From Phocoena phocoena (taxonomy: Eukaryota; Chordata; Mammalia; Artiodactyla; Phocoenidae), in contig NC_089220.1 of NCBI RefSeq assembly GCF_963924675.1, positions 51,594,639 through 51,658,638 of the forward strand: a stretch of 64,000 bases of DNA, read 5' to 3'. The stretch's first letter is position 1. The number at the start of each line of letters is the position of its first letter. Of the stretch, positions 44,436 to 55,295 are shown piece by piece. The position numbers were made by a program, and so were the translations under genes. The notes under the pieces were generated by a model. It worked only from the letters and a program-made list of their open reading frames with translations. It ran no database searches and was not told the DNA's origin.

Positions 44436-46187
44436 TATATTGGAAAAGAAAAAGTAAAGCTGTCACTGTTTGCAGATGACATACTATACATAAAGAATCC
44501 TAAAGACTATACCAGAAAACTACTAGAGCTAATTAATGAATTTGGTAAAGTAAAAGGATACAAAATTACTACAAAGAAATCTCTTGCATTCCTATACACT
44601 AATGATGAAAAATCTAACAGAGAAATTAAGGAAACACTCCCATTTAGCATTGCAACAAAAAGAATAAAATCCCTAGGAATACACCTACCTAAGGAGACAA
44701 AAGACCTGTATGTAGAAAACTGATGAAAGAAATTGAAGATGATACAAACAGATGGAGAGATAGACCATGTTCTTGGATTGGAAGAATCAACATTGTGAAA
44801 ATAACTATACTACCCAAAGCAATCTACAGATTCAATGCAAATCCCTATAAAACTACCAATGGCATTTTTCATAGAACTAAAATAAAAAATTTCACAATTT
44901 GTATGGAAACACAAAAGACCCCAAATAGCCAAAGCATCTTGAGAAAGAAAACTAGAGCTGGAGGAATCAGGCTCCCAGACTTCAGACTATACTACAAAGC
45001 TACAGTCATCAAGACAGTATGATACTGGCACAAAAACAGAATTATAGATCAATGGAACAGGATAGAAAGGCCTCAGCTAAACCCACGCACATATGGTCAC
45101 CTTATTTTTGATAAAGGTGGCAAGAATATACAATGGAATAAAGACAGCCTCTTCAATAAGTGATGCTGGGAAAACTGGACAGCTACATGTAAAAGATGAA
45201 ATTAGAACACTCCCTAACACCATACACAAAAATAAACTCAAAATGGATTAAACACCTAAATGTAAGGCCTGATTCTATAAAAGTCTTAGAGGAAAACATA
45301 GGCAGAATGCCCTATGACATAAATCACAGCAAGATCCTTTTGACCCACCTCCTAGAGAAATGGAAATAAAAACAAAAATAAACAAATGGGACCTAATGAA
45401 ACTTCAAAGCTTTTGCACAGCAAAGGAAGCTATAAACAAGATGAAAAGACAAATCTCAGAATGGGAGAAAATATTTGCAAATGAAGCAACTGACAGAGGA
45501 TTAACCTCCAAAATTTACAAGCAGCTCATGCAGCTCAATATTAAAAAAACAAACAACCCAATCCAAAAATGGGCAGAAGACCTAATAGACATTTCTCCAA
45601 AGAAGATATACAGACTGCCAACAAACACATGAAAGAATGCTCAACATCACTAATCATTAGAGAAATGCAAATCAAAACTGCAATGAGGTATCACCTCACA
45701 TGAGTCAGAATGGTCATCATCAAAAAATCTACAATCAATAAATGCTCTAGAGGGTGTGGAGAAAAGGGAACTGTCTTGCACTGTTCGTGGGAATGTCAAT
45801 TGACACAGCCACTACAGAGAACAGTATGGAGGTTCCTTAAAAAACTAAAAATAGAACTACCATACAACCCAGCAATCCCACTACTGGGCATATACCCTGA
45901 GAAAACTGTAATTCAAAAAGAGTCATGCACCACAATGTTCATTGCAGCACTATTTACAATAGCCAGGACATGGAAGCAACCTAAGTGTCCATGGACAGAT
46001 GAATGGGTAATCTGAATGGGTATATACAATGGAATATTACTCACCCATAAAAAGAAACGAAATTGAGTTATTTGTACTGAGGTGGATGGACCTAGAATCT
46101 GTCATGCAGAGTGAAGTTACGTCAGAAAGAGAAAAACAAATACTGTATGCTAACACATTCCATATATATGGAATCTAAAAAGAAAAA
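44436..46187 (+). mobile_element. L1 fragment, RT to ORF2 end, no 3'UTR
   Basis: This plus-strand L1 begins just before the RT catalytic box (GAAAAAGTAAAGCTGTCACT near 44447). It continues through the ORF2 C-terminus to the stop TAA at 46176-46178 and breaks off about ten bases later, without 3'UTR or A tail, directly against retroviral sequence. The copy is well preserved compared with the L1s at 1686 and 19838, which suggests a younger subfamily. The lack of a 3' end means the right boundary is a later rearrangement and not an insertion end. Confidence 0.9.
44450..46178 (+). pseudogene. L1 ORF2 3' half, catalytic box retained
   Basis: The fragment starts within RT. The catalytic box F-A-D-D is intact at 44469-44480. 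Long pieces remain open: 44723-45022 (99 codons, [19 protein letters not shown]), 45360-45632 (90 codons) and 45710-46015 (101 codons, including [19 protein letters not shown] and LFTIARTWKQPKCP). They lie in different frames separated by indels. The endonuclease and the N-terminal RT are absent. No active product is possible. Confidence 0.9.
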
Positions 46188-46194
46188 AGTTATC

Positions 46195-46763
46195 TTTGGT
46201 GAACTTTATGTACAATGCCAATATATCATTTCCCTCAAAGATAGTGATTGGTGCAGAATAGACTGGGTCAGATGACCCGTGGAGATACTGGGCAATACCT
46301 AACAGCAGTTCTTAGCTTAAATACTTATTTATGACCTTGTTAGTGTTACTATCTATATTACTTGTTTTATGACTCTTTTATAAGAATGTTGTTTTTGCAT
46401 TACTAAATGTGTGACTGAGCCTCCAATAAAAGTAATGATGACCAGGCAACTTGAAACAATTGACCAAATATATAGTTCTATAAGATAAATGATTGTAATA
46501 GCATAACAACTCCAGGTATGGGAAGAAGTGACAAAAGGGAAGCATTTCCTAGACCATAACAGACTTGTAAGACAGGCAATCCAGAGGCTTTTGGTTACTG
46601 TTAACAGGGCCTAGTCCAACAATAGCACGTTAGTGACCTATCCACTAAATCTTTGCCTGACCTGGGAACGAACATTCTTAGAACCTTGGGACAAATTGGT
46701 CACAAATTGGTCACAAAATGCCTCACAAACCTTGATCAAAAATAAAACCAAAAGGGAGGACAT
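46195..46763 (+). pseudogene. ERV 3' region with env transmembrane remnant
   Basis: This is plus-strand sequence upstream of a polypurine tract and LTR. Around 46280-46390 the translation, followed across stops and frameshifts, gives a tryptophan-containing juxtamembrane word followed by a leucine-rich hydrophobic stretch of about 20 residues. This is the typical layout of a retroviral envelope membrane anchor, with a short polar tail after it. Multiple stops are present and no intact frame exists. The assignment rests on hydrophobicity and position and not on a full-length match. Confidence 0.55.
46749..46760 (+). promoter_or_regulatory. Retroviral polypurine tract
   Basis: The purine run AAAAGGGAGGA lies immediately before the LTR start (TGTAAAAT at 46764). 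That is the position where plus-strand DNA priming occurs in retroviruses. It supports the reading of 46764 onward as a 3' LTR. Confidence 0.65.
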
Positions 46764-47226
46764 TGTAAAATAAAAAATGCCACCTACCATTCAGTTCTAT
46801 AAGAATCAAGTCAATAGCCACTGCAGTTGCTGACCTACAAAACAGCATGAAAGAAAAATGGGGCAAAGATCAGGATGAGGTACTCTGGGCTCTGGGAAAA
46901 CTGGCAGAACTGCCCCTCAGATAGTTAGATATTTTCAGTAGAAAATTTTATGAACCCAGTTTCTTGCATCTTCCCATACTTAGGAAAGCACTAAAACCAT
47001 TAACTAATATATCTCTTCCGCATGAAAGCAGTAACCTTCTACCAAGATAGGTCTTTGATTGCACACATCCCTTCTCCAAAATCACATATGTAAGGACCTC
47101 ACCCCTTACCTTTCAGAACAGTTCTCAGAGCTCTCTAAGAGACTGTCTCCTGGGTTATAATCTTCAGGTTGCCCTGAATAAAAGTTTTCCATTTCCTTCT
47201 TAGATTGATTATTAATTTTTTCATCA
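46764..47226 (+). mobile_element. ERV 3' LTR, plus strand
   Basis: It starts TGTAAAATAAAAAATGCC directly after the polypurine tract. A polyadenylation signal in CTGAATAAAAGTTTTCC lies near 47175, and a CA end is plausible near 47226 (TTTTTCATCA). U3 includes CTCACCCCTTACC words typical of ERV1-like LTRs. The right boundary and the target duplication cannot be fixed, since the 5' side of the provirus is missing. Confidence 0.62.
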
Positions 47227-47229
47227 GTA

Positions 47230-48924
47230 GTAAAGAGAAAAAAAAAATCTTGGTTCTCTCCCCAACCTTATTCTTTCTCATGATTTTAAATTCCTTAATT
47301 GCCCATTCTTTTGACAGCTTTCCTAAGATTAATGCCTAGTATTTTTTAAATAAATATTTGTAGATTGAGGGATTCCTTGTTGTTTGGTAGAATAAATAAG
47401 TTCCATTTTTGGCTATAATATCTCTCAACTACAAATACATAAATCTTCGTAATTTAACTTTTCTACATCTTCATCTATAGCCATACTAAATCTTTCTGTA
47501 TCTTTGTGCCATATTAGGACTTATCAAATCAACATCTTTCTCCCCTACACTGCATAGGAGAAATCTTGGAAATGTACTTCCCAGAATCTCTTGTCATCAG
47601 GATTTTGGGTTAGATTCAATGAAAAGCATTCACTTAAGATTTGGAAGACTAAAGAGAAGGGGAAAAAATTAATCTCCCTTGGCAGCGGTAGGCAGACACA
47701 AAAGATTCATATAAACTTCCAATCACATATGTGAGTGAATCATTCACCTTGGTGTTACAGAAAGGGGAGCTCATTAGAACCAGCCTTGTATAATTTCTGT
47801 AGCCTCCTAATCTCTGCAATGACATATTTCCCTGACCCTTGTTCTCCAAGCCCTTCTGATAGTTCTCTAAGCACACCTGATTTTCTGTGTTATAATCCTT
47901 TCCTGTTAGAATACTTAAGGTATTTGGAAATAGAATTGCTTTCTCTAACACTTTGAATATGACTAAACCCTAACTGATAACAATTTATGTCCACATCACT
48001 AACTGTTTTATCTCTCTATGTCCATCTGTAACTGTATCTATACATAGTCATCTGTTGATGAAAAGGAGTTATTCAGAAATGTAAAAATGAATGCTAGAAT
48101 TGCTGTTGAACAATGATTTCCATGAAACCGAAGAGCTCACTTCATATATGACTAAAGGTTTTTCTAAAATGTCTATCTTGGCAAACTATTATAGTTCACA
48201 GTGGCATGCAAAGAGGTGTTTAAAGATACATTTTAAATAATGTCTAGAATGTTAAATTAAAAATAAAGTATTAACTTTATTTTATATCCTTTTGATTTAT
48301 CTGTAACCAAAGAAAGAAGCAGAATTATTGGTAAAAGCAATATTTCAATATTCATGTTTTTTTCTTAGAAATCATATGGAAAATTTTAAATTTATCATTA
48401 CCCTTACATTTTTAAATTACAAAATCCTATAACTGTACTCACTGCTTATGAAGCTAATATCAATGGCTATCATTTAAAACACTATATTGGTAGTTAAGTC
48501 TATTCCCCAGGACTTTTGATTGGAATATAATGTAGTCCTTGAGAAATGACAGTTCATTGACTAAAGCAATAATTTATTAGAATAAAAATCACAAATCTTT
48601 AAAATCTCCAACAGATTAATTAGTATTCAAAGTATGGGGTTAATATCAAATCTGCAAAAAATATAAAATAATTTTAAAACTCTTGAAAGGGATAATTGTA
48701 TTCACTTTATTATTAATGGTTTATGTAATTCCAGACAACTAATATTTACAATCTCCCAGACCAGACTATGTGCCTAAAGGCTAAATTACCTTATTCTTGG
48801 GTTCTGTAGGAAACTGGCTGGCCCTTTGTACTCCTTTTTATTCATATCTATGCTTTCACCTGATTTACAATTCTTGAAATGAACCTTTGTTCTCCCATAG
48901 CAAAACTCATTGCCACAATCTCTT
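47230..48924. other. About 1.7 kb, no firm features
   Basis: AT-rich DNA. The segment 47550-47830 (ACTTCCCAGAATCTCTTG..., TTCTGTAGCCTCCTAATCTC) looks like an old repeat, but the family is not recognised. The 100-codon minus-strand frame 47649-47951 lies here and has no signature. Confidence 0.45.
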
Positions 48925-49135
48925 AAAGGGCTTTACTACATTCTGAGTATCTCTGTAGGACACAAATATGATCATGCCATTTCCCTGCTTGAACAATTCA
49001 AAATCTTACCCTTTCATCTCAGAAAATGTTCAAAACCTTAACATGACTTATAGACCCTTTCCTGTTCAGGTCCCCTCTTAGCCACCAAGCCATGTATCAT
49101 GATAGCTGTCTCTTCATTCTCTCTGTTCTACAGTG
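48925..49135 (+). repeat. L2 LINE fragment, plus strand
   Basis: CATGCCATTTCCCTGCTTGAA followed by TTCAAAATCTTACCCTTTCATC and TAGCCACCAAGCCATG matches the order of L2 3' sequence (CCCTGCTTAAAACCCTTCAATGG type). It is ancient and diverged. Confidence 0.6.
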
Positions 49136-49574
49136 AATTACTTATAATTTCCTGAATATGTGAGGTTATATCCAGAACAACTCCAGAATATCACTGAGTA
49201 GAGTGAAGGTACAGGGAATTGGAGCTGAGGTTGGTGCACCTCTCGAAGATATTAAGGAGGCTGTCGGCACTCACACCCCCTCTATGTGGCAGCCAACTCC
49301 AATTCCAATTCCTTGGGAGAAATAGAATAGAGAGTTTCCCAGAGAAGTGATGTTAAAAGGCTGCATCTACAGAAATGATCATTGACCACCGAGAGAAAGC
49401 ATAGCTTTTCCCTCAACAAAAAATACACCTGACAAATTATTTCTTATTCTTCAGGCCACAACATATATGTCACTTCTGGAAAACCTTCAAGACTGGAGTG
49501 GATGCTCTTGCTTTTGCTTTTTCATGATACCTTGTATCTATGCCCATTTGATAATACTTATCACACTGTGTTAT

Positions 49575-49645
49575 AATGAATTTTTCAAAATTTTTCAAAA
49601 TTCATTTTTCAATGAATTTTCAAAACTTTTCAAAATTCATTTTTA
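49575..49645. repeat. Two tandem units, each an imperfect palindrome
   Basis: Unit 1 (49575-49610) and unit 2 (49611-49645) are near-identical 35-36-base copies. Each begins AATGAATTTT and has AAAATTCATT towards its end, so each can fold on itself. Confidence 0.85.
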
Positions 49646-49751
49646 CTACCAAAATAATATGGGAATATTTTTGATCCAATACATTGAAATAATGTCTTTA
49701 CTTCAGTAACATTTTTATCCTTTAACGTAATCTAGATAACATTGCTAACAG

Positions 49752-49754
<3 letters not shown>

Positions 49755-49794
<40 letters not shown>
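49755..49794. repeat. (AT)20 microsatellite
   Basis: Forty uninterrupted bases of alternating A and T, flanked by GGGC and GGGTG. Confidence 0.97.
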
Positions 49795-49796
<2 letters not shown>

Positions 49797-50604
49797 GTGT
49801 AAAGTTTTAGTTACTTGTCAACTCAATTTGTTTTTATGTATTTTTAAGTATGTGGTTTCTCAATAATAATCTTTTGAGAAACAGTTTTCTTCTATAAAAG
49901 TTTAAAGACTAATGAATAAAGTATAGGATTATATTTCACTACATGCCTGATGTCCTAGTAAAGAACTAATAAGTGTCATAGTCATTCAGAGTACAGATAG
50001 GATTTAAGAAATGTATTATAGTAACTCTAGTTGAACTAAATGTCCTTCTATACTATATATATTTAAACACTGTAAACTATGTTATCTTCTAAATCATCAT
50101 CAAATGTATATGTTTTTAGACCAATAATCACTAATTTTATAACAATTTATTAACTAATGTAGTCAGGCCCTTGTCTCATTTACCTTTTATAACTGTGGCA
50201 TTTTGTTGACTCTGGAACTGTTCATTTCTCCCTCCTCTACACTGGTATCTCAGTTCTGCATCGTCACTTGACTTGATCCAAGTATCTCGGTAAGTCTGTC
50301 AACTTTTCAAGTCTCTGTTTTTGCCGCTGGGGTCTCTGAAAAGAACTTGGAGGACTTTCTCTACAAGAGGTACAGGGCCTGGTCTCACTCAAGGACTGCC
50401 GTGGATCTTGCACAAGAGGGCTTCCTGGTCTCCACAGGTCTCAGGATATAAGGATCATGATTTATTTACTAGTTCATTTAGGTAAGATGAACTGAGCCAA
50501 TAGTAGCTAGATATTTTTATTTTGCTTGTGTGTTAGAAGAAATTATACAATTGAGATTAAGCCCCCTTTGAGCATCAAGACCTATGTAAAGCTGGTTCTA
50601 TTTT

Positions 50605-50740
50605 TTTCTTTACTTTTTATTTTGAAATAATTTTAGATTTTTAGAAGAGTTGCAAAGATAGTGCTCTGGTTTACTCTTAACCTAACTTTCTCTAAAGTTA
50701 GTATCTTACATAATCATGACCATTTATCTGAGAGTTTATT
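50605..50740 (+). repeat. Ancient LINE 3'-type repeat fragment
   Basis: ATTTTGAAATAATTTTAGAT, AGAAGAGTTGCAAAGATAGT and ATCTTACATAATCATGACC follow the order of a common old mammalian LINE 3' segment, related to 19535-19835. Confidence 0.45.
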
Positions 50741-50874
50741 TTGATAGGCAAATATTAGTAGAGAATTTAAAGCTTCTAAAATAATTAACCATTCTTTCAT
50801 TCAACGACTAATTATTCAATGCTTTGATAATCCCATTTACTAGATTAAAATAGAGAGTAGCTCAAAGATGTAGT

Positions 50875-51297
50875 GCCAGGCACTGTTCTAGGTGCTGGAA
50901 ATAGCACAATAAACACAATAGACAAAATCCCTGCACTCATGGACATAACCCTTTAGAGTGGAAGATAGACAATAGATATGACAAATAAATAATATAGTAT
51001 AATGAATTAAACATAGTATATAATGGATTATGTTGAGTAGTCTTGGCAAAATTAAATCAGGGGAGAGAGATGGATGGTGTTGGGGAAAAGAGATGCAGTT
51101 TTAAATAATGTGATCAAGGAAGGCCGCTCTGATGTTAAATTTGAGCAAAGACATGGAAAAGTTTCATAATGAGCCTTGCAAATATCCCGACAAATGCATT
51201 CAAGGAAGAAGGAACAGCAAGAATGGAGATCTTGAGGCAAGAACATGGGTAGAAAACTCAAGGAACATGGCATAGTATTACTGGAGCAAAATGATTA
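50875..51297 (-). repeat. L2 LINE, minus strand (first part)
   Basis: GTGCCAGGCACTGTTCTAGG, AAATCCCTGCACTCATGGAC, TGATCAAGGAAGGCCGCTCT and AGGAACAGCAAGAATGGAGA give the antisense of the L2 3' half in the correct order. The 73-codon minus-strand frame 51052-51273 is a surviving bit of L2 coding sequence. Confidence 0.75.
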
Positions 51298-51750
51298 GGG
51301 CATGCCAGGCAGTCTCCTGGCTTTTGACATGTGTGCCTACTGTTCCCTCTAACCAGAACATTCTTCCTCCAGGTATACACTTGGCTAAGTTTTTATTTCC
51401 CTTAAATATATGTGCAAGTCTTCCTTTCTCAGTGAGGGTACTTTTAATCACCCAATTTAAGATTGCAGCCTGCCTGCTCATCTCTCTACCATTATTAACA
51501 CCCTGGCATTCTGATCCCTCTTACCCTGATCTACTTTTACTATTCTTTGTAGAATTCCTAATAGAGAATACAATTAATGTTTTAAGTCATATTTTTTGTT
51601 GTGTTTCTTCCTTGCTTGACTGTAAGCTTATGAAAGCAGGAATCACTTTTGCTTTGTTCAGTGATAGATACCAAGCATCTAAAAGAGTGTCTACCACATG
51701 AAAATATTCAATGAATGAATGGAGAATGAATCAATATTTGTTGAAAAAAT
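51298..51750 (+). repeat. L2 LINE 3' end, plus strand
   Basis: TGCCTACTGTTCCCTCTAACC, TTCTTCCTCCAGGTATACAC, TTGACTGTAAGCTTATGAAAGC and TTCAATGAATGAATGG are the L2 3' end in sense, including the terminal TGAATGAATG-type tail. The 136-codon frame 51291-51701 lies in this element and is not a host gene. Confidence 0.75.
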
Positions 51751-51764
51751 AAATGAATGGAGAA

Positions 51765-52300
51765 CTTTAACCAGAGGTATGTCATAATAACTTAGATGTG
51801 TTGTGTAGAATAGCCTATAGGAGAGTAACTGTGGAAGCAGGGAGACAAGCTGTGAATGAAGGGAAGAGATATTGGTGGCTTGGACCAGGGTATTAGCTGT
51901 AGAGATAGTAATGTGGTGCTCAGCGTCTAGATATGATTTTGCCAAAAAATGAGATGTAATTTATAAGATAAAAAGTTGAGGATCATGCCAAGGATTTTGG
52001 TTGAAACAGCTAGAAGGACAGTATTTCATTTAACTGAGTTCAATGGGTGGAACAGCTTTGGGGTGTTAAAAGAAATCAGGAATTCTATACTAAATATGAT
52101 CACCAAGAGAATGTGTAAACAGAAAAAAGAAGCCCAAAGATTGAGCCCAGGGCACACCAACATCCAGAGATTGGGGGTAGAGGAGGGACCAATGGAGACT
52201 AAGAAGTAACCATTTAGGTAAGAGGAAAATTAGTAATGTCCTGGAAACTAATGGTGGGAGAGATCAATTTTGTTAATTGTTACAGATAAGTCAAGTAATA
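51765..52300 (-). repeat. L2 LINE, minus strand (second part)
   Basis: ATTGGTGGCTTGGACCAGGGT, AGGATCATGCCAAGGATTTTG, TTGAGCCCAGGGCACACCAA and GTCCTGGAAACTAATGGTGGG match the antisense of more upstream L2 ORF2 sequence. It continues the order of the block at 50875-51297. Confidence 0.68.
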
Positions 52301-52639
52301 TGAGGTATTTAATGAATATTTAATATTGATAGAATATTATGGAGGCATTGGTAAGCTTGACAAAGCATGTGACACCCCCTCCCCAGCACACACACACACA
52401 CAAACACACACATCTCTTCCACCACATATCATCCACTTTCTCTCCTTCTGACATACTACAATCACTGCTGATATGGTTTCATAAATATTTCGTTCGCTCC
52501 CTTATAAACTGGCATTGGATTGATCATCTTAAACTTTCGTTCATTTGAGCTCTGGCCAGTGAATTTCCAGAATATGGCTACAAGGTGCTTACATCTGATT
52601 TGAAACAACAAAAATACACAGGCAGTGTGAATCAGAAAG
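52301..52639. other. Spacer with short CA repeat
   Basis: A small (CA)n run lies at about 52386-52408. Otherwise nothing is recognised. The 69-codon frame 52339-52548 is driven by the CA repeat. Confidence 0.55.
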
Positions 52640-52780
52640 GCCCATTTCCCTGCCTATTTCTGCAACACCTTAGCTGTGTGTCATTAATCAGCGCTTCTCT
52701 GGGCTTCAGTGTCTTTTTACACAAAATAAAGGGAATAGATTAAATTATTTAGAAATTGCCACTCCTTCTAAGCCTGAAAG
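52640..52780 (+). repeat. MIR SINE fragment, plus strand
   Basis: TTAGCTGTGTGTCATTAATC, TCTCTGGGCTTCAGTGTCTT and AAAATAAAGGGAATAGATTA reproduce the MIR core order (GCTGTGTGACCTTGGG, CTCTGGGCCTCAGTTTC, TAAAATGGGGATAATA). Confidence 0.75.
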
Positions 52781-52784
52781 GAAA

Positions 52785-54561
52785 TACCTGGACATCAAGT
52801 GCCCTGTGGCTCAAGTACTGTTTTGAGAATGGATTGTGCAGAATGGAGCTGAGAATCCAGAAAGCACATAAAAATGCATCAGATAAATTTTGCCTTTAGT
52901 CAGCCATGGGCACCAGTCCCCATTTACCTGACCTGTCTCAGGAAGTTTACAACTCAATATAAGCACTGGAGCTTAATTTCACCATGAGAGCTCACCAGTT
53001 TTATGACACATTTAGTGCACATTGTTACTACTAAAATCTCATTAAGATCTGCAGTTTCCTGACCGAAGTATAGAATAATGTGCAATGTTAATGAAATGAC
53101 AATGACATTCAAATGTCATTGTGAAGATTTAGAGCAATAACAAATTTTAAAGAGTTTAAAATTTTATGCCACTATGTATGATGGGCCACTCATTTTATCA
53201 AGAAATGCTTATTATCTCAATAAAATCAAATTATCTTGAGAAATAGAAAGGTATTATAATATAGGTAACAGATGATAATTTACCTTCATGTATTATCTTG
53301 TTATAAATGGTTATAGCTATTAAATTAATATTTTATATTTATGCAATTTTATTGAAAACTGATTTAAAATTATTTATATATCCTCCCAAATTTTCATTAA
53401 TTTTATACACATTAAAATAGGTATTTCCAGGAATTTAATCTTTATAAATGAGAGGAAAAGTCACACAAAAAATTTTAAAACTCATCAAGTTCACGATTAT
53501 TCTAATAATCTTTAGTATATACTTCATAGTTAGCCATGACTTCTGTGATCCCATTCCAACATTAAATGAATGGGCCCTAAATATGAAGAAACCTGAAAAA
53601 GAAATGAACTGTTTATTCAGTTGTATAGCCCAGAGCATAATACCTTTGTCCACAAGATGTCTCAAATATCTGTTGATTGTTATGTAAACAATAATAATTT
53701 CTTATAATGTAGATCTCTGGTGCCCCAGGCTGAATAAAGGCAAACTTTATCAAAATTTATCTGATGCATCTCTTATAATGGTAATCTCTACGTAGAGTCT
53801 TGTCACAGTGCTTATTAACACTTTTAAAAAGATGGAAAATAAAATAAAATATAATATATTTTAATAGTTCTTCATAAACTGAAACTTGGGAAGAAATTTG
53901 TCACACTAATGACAGTAATCTTGTACAAAACACAGTCCTCTTATATAATTAAGTAAAATCACAAAGGAGAAAATAATTCCTGCAATTGTAACATGCAATG
54001 TCCATCCTCTAGGGAGGGATGGTCTAATGATTAGCATAAGATTTCTAAAAATATTCATTTTAATTTTTGTTTTATTTTGGGAACATAAAAGACCATAATC
54101 TTTGGAAGCTTGTTACTCAAATCCACTTTGCTACTGTCCACGTAGGTGACAATAGGGGTTCCTACGTAAAGTCAGGAGAATAATCCGACGTGGATTGTAG
54201 TATGGCTTTCCCATATTCTTTCTCTTAAACCTTTTATATGCTTCCAGATCTCTTTTTGGCAATACTTGTCATGAAGTAACCAAAAGATATGTGATTGCCA
54301 TATTGTACAGAAATGAAATTTACCAATTTCTACTAACACATTTCACTTGATATAATAACCGTAATCCCTTAATAGGTTTATAAATAATATGTCTGTATAG
54401 ATGATTATATAATATTTATACCAAAAAGGATAAGGAGGAAAATGTGTGTTTTGTGCAAGTCATATCTTCATCAAACAAAAGCAATTAAAACTTTATGTTC
54501 TACGTTTTTTTAATTATGTATTTATTTATAACTGTGTAAAGAAGGGATAATTATCCACCAC
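52785..54561. other. About 1.8 kb without recognised features
   Basis: AT-rich DNA. The 76- and 79-codon frames at 53435-53687, on opposite strands, overlap each other and show no signature. Confidence 0.5.
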
Positions 54562-55010
54562 ACAAATGTAAGGTCCATTGGCCCGGGTGAAAGGAGGCCC
54601 GGGGGTAAGAGAAAACATCGACCAGTATGAGGTAGGAGAGGCATTGGGACATAACGACCTCACCTGTTCTGGGAATCAACAAGACACTCTAACTTCCTGC
54701 CCAGAAAACAATGGGGCTGACGGGAAGGGAAAATGGGCTTACGCCCCACAACAGACCAACCAACACCTGGCCCTGCTGTATCCTCACCAAATAAGGAATT
54801 ACCCTGTATAGCAAACCACCCCCTCCCCTTGCAAGCCGCCTTCTGCTTTTACCCCAATAAAAATCCCCCTCATCCAGTACTGGGCACGACTTCTCCGACC
54901 CCTTTCTCTCGGACCAGTGAACCTCGCCCGGGAGCGCTCCCTAATAAAGCTCACTTGAAGCTTTCCTTTGTTTCGCGGTACCGTTTGTTAAGATCCGACC
55001 TTACAACAAA
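54562..55010 (+). mobile_element. Solo ERV1-type LTR with 5-bp target duplication
   Basis: The LTR itself spans 54567-55005 (439 bp). It begins TGTAAGGTC and ends GACCTTACA, a perfect 9-base inverted repeat at its termini. ACAAA flanks it on both sides (54562-54566 and 55006-55010), a 5-bp target-site duplication. Inside are a GC-rich U3, a TATA-like CCAATAAAAATCC at about 54854, and a polyadenylation signal AATAAA at 54943-54948 followed by TTCGCGG in U5. There is no internal viral sequence, so the provirus was lost by LTR-LTR recombination. In contrast to most of the window the element retains CpG dinucleotides, which suggests youth. The frames at 54578-54811 and 54733-55095 are not genes. 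Confidence 0.93.
54943..54948 (+). terminator. LTR polyadenylation signal
   Basis: AATAAA lies about 60 bases before the LTR end, in the position expected upstream of the R/U5 border. Confidence 0.7.
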
Positions 55011-55118
55011 TACCCTCAGAAAGTTTGTAATCTCAATGTTAAGTTTTGTAGAAAATGTAAAAGTGATTAATTTCAACTATGAATTCAACACATGAATCCC
55101 CTCTAAAATATCAATTTC

Positions 55119-55295
55119 CATGGTTCTCAAATCTGGCTCCAATTAGGATCATGCCAGGAATCAAAAAAAAAAAAAAAAATTACTAATGCTAGGTCCAATC
55201 CAGAACAATTTAATCAGAATATATTGGGGGCAAGTCCTGTTTATCAGTATGTTTTAAAAACTTCCCTTGTGGTGATAACTAACCATGTGGACTGA
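55119..55295. mobile_element. MER5A-like hAT fragment
   Basis: It starts TGGTTCTCAAATCTGGCTCC and contains ATCATGCCAGGAATC, then TAGGTCCAATCCAGAAC, AATTTAATCAGAAT and GTGGTGATAAC. These are the landmark order of the common hAT element MER5A, with an A run inserted near 55165. It is strongly diverged. Confidence 0.6.

Larger units (their letters stand above)
49140..50600. other. About 1.5 kb with simple repeats only
   Basis: Apart from the palindromic tandem repeat at 49575-49645 and the (AT)n run at 49755-49794, nothing is recognised. The 80-codon frame 49467-49709 crosses the palindromic repeat. Confidence 0.5.

Noticed and set aside
46684..46720. Doubled word AAATTGGTCACAAATTGGTC as a possible regulatory repeat
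   Set aside because: A single short duplication inside decayed retroviral sequence without further support.
47649..47951. 100-codon minus-strand frame
   Set aside because: No motif; it lies in sequence that looks like a decayed repeat, and an overlapping frame exists on the other strand.
51291..51701. 136-codon plus-strand frame, hydrophobic and leucine-rich
   Set aside because: It coincides with an L2 3' end; words such as the terminal TGAATGAATG tail identify the repeat.
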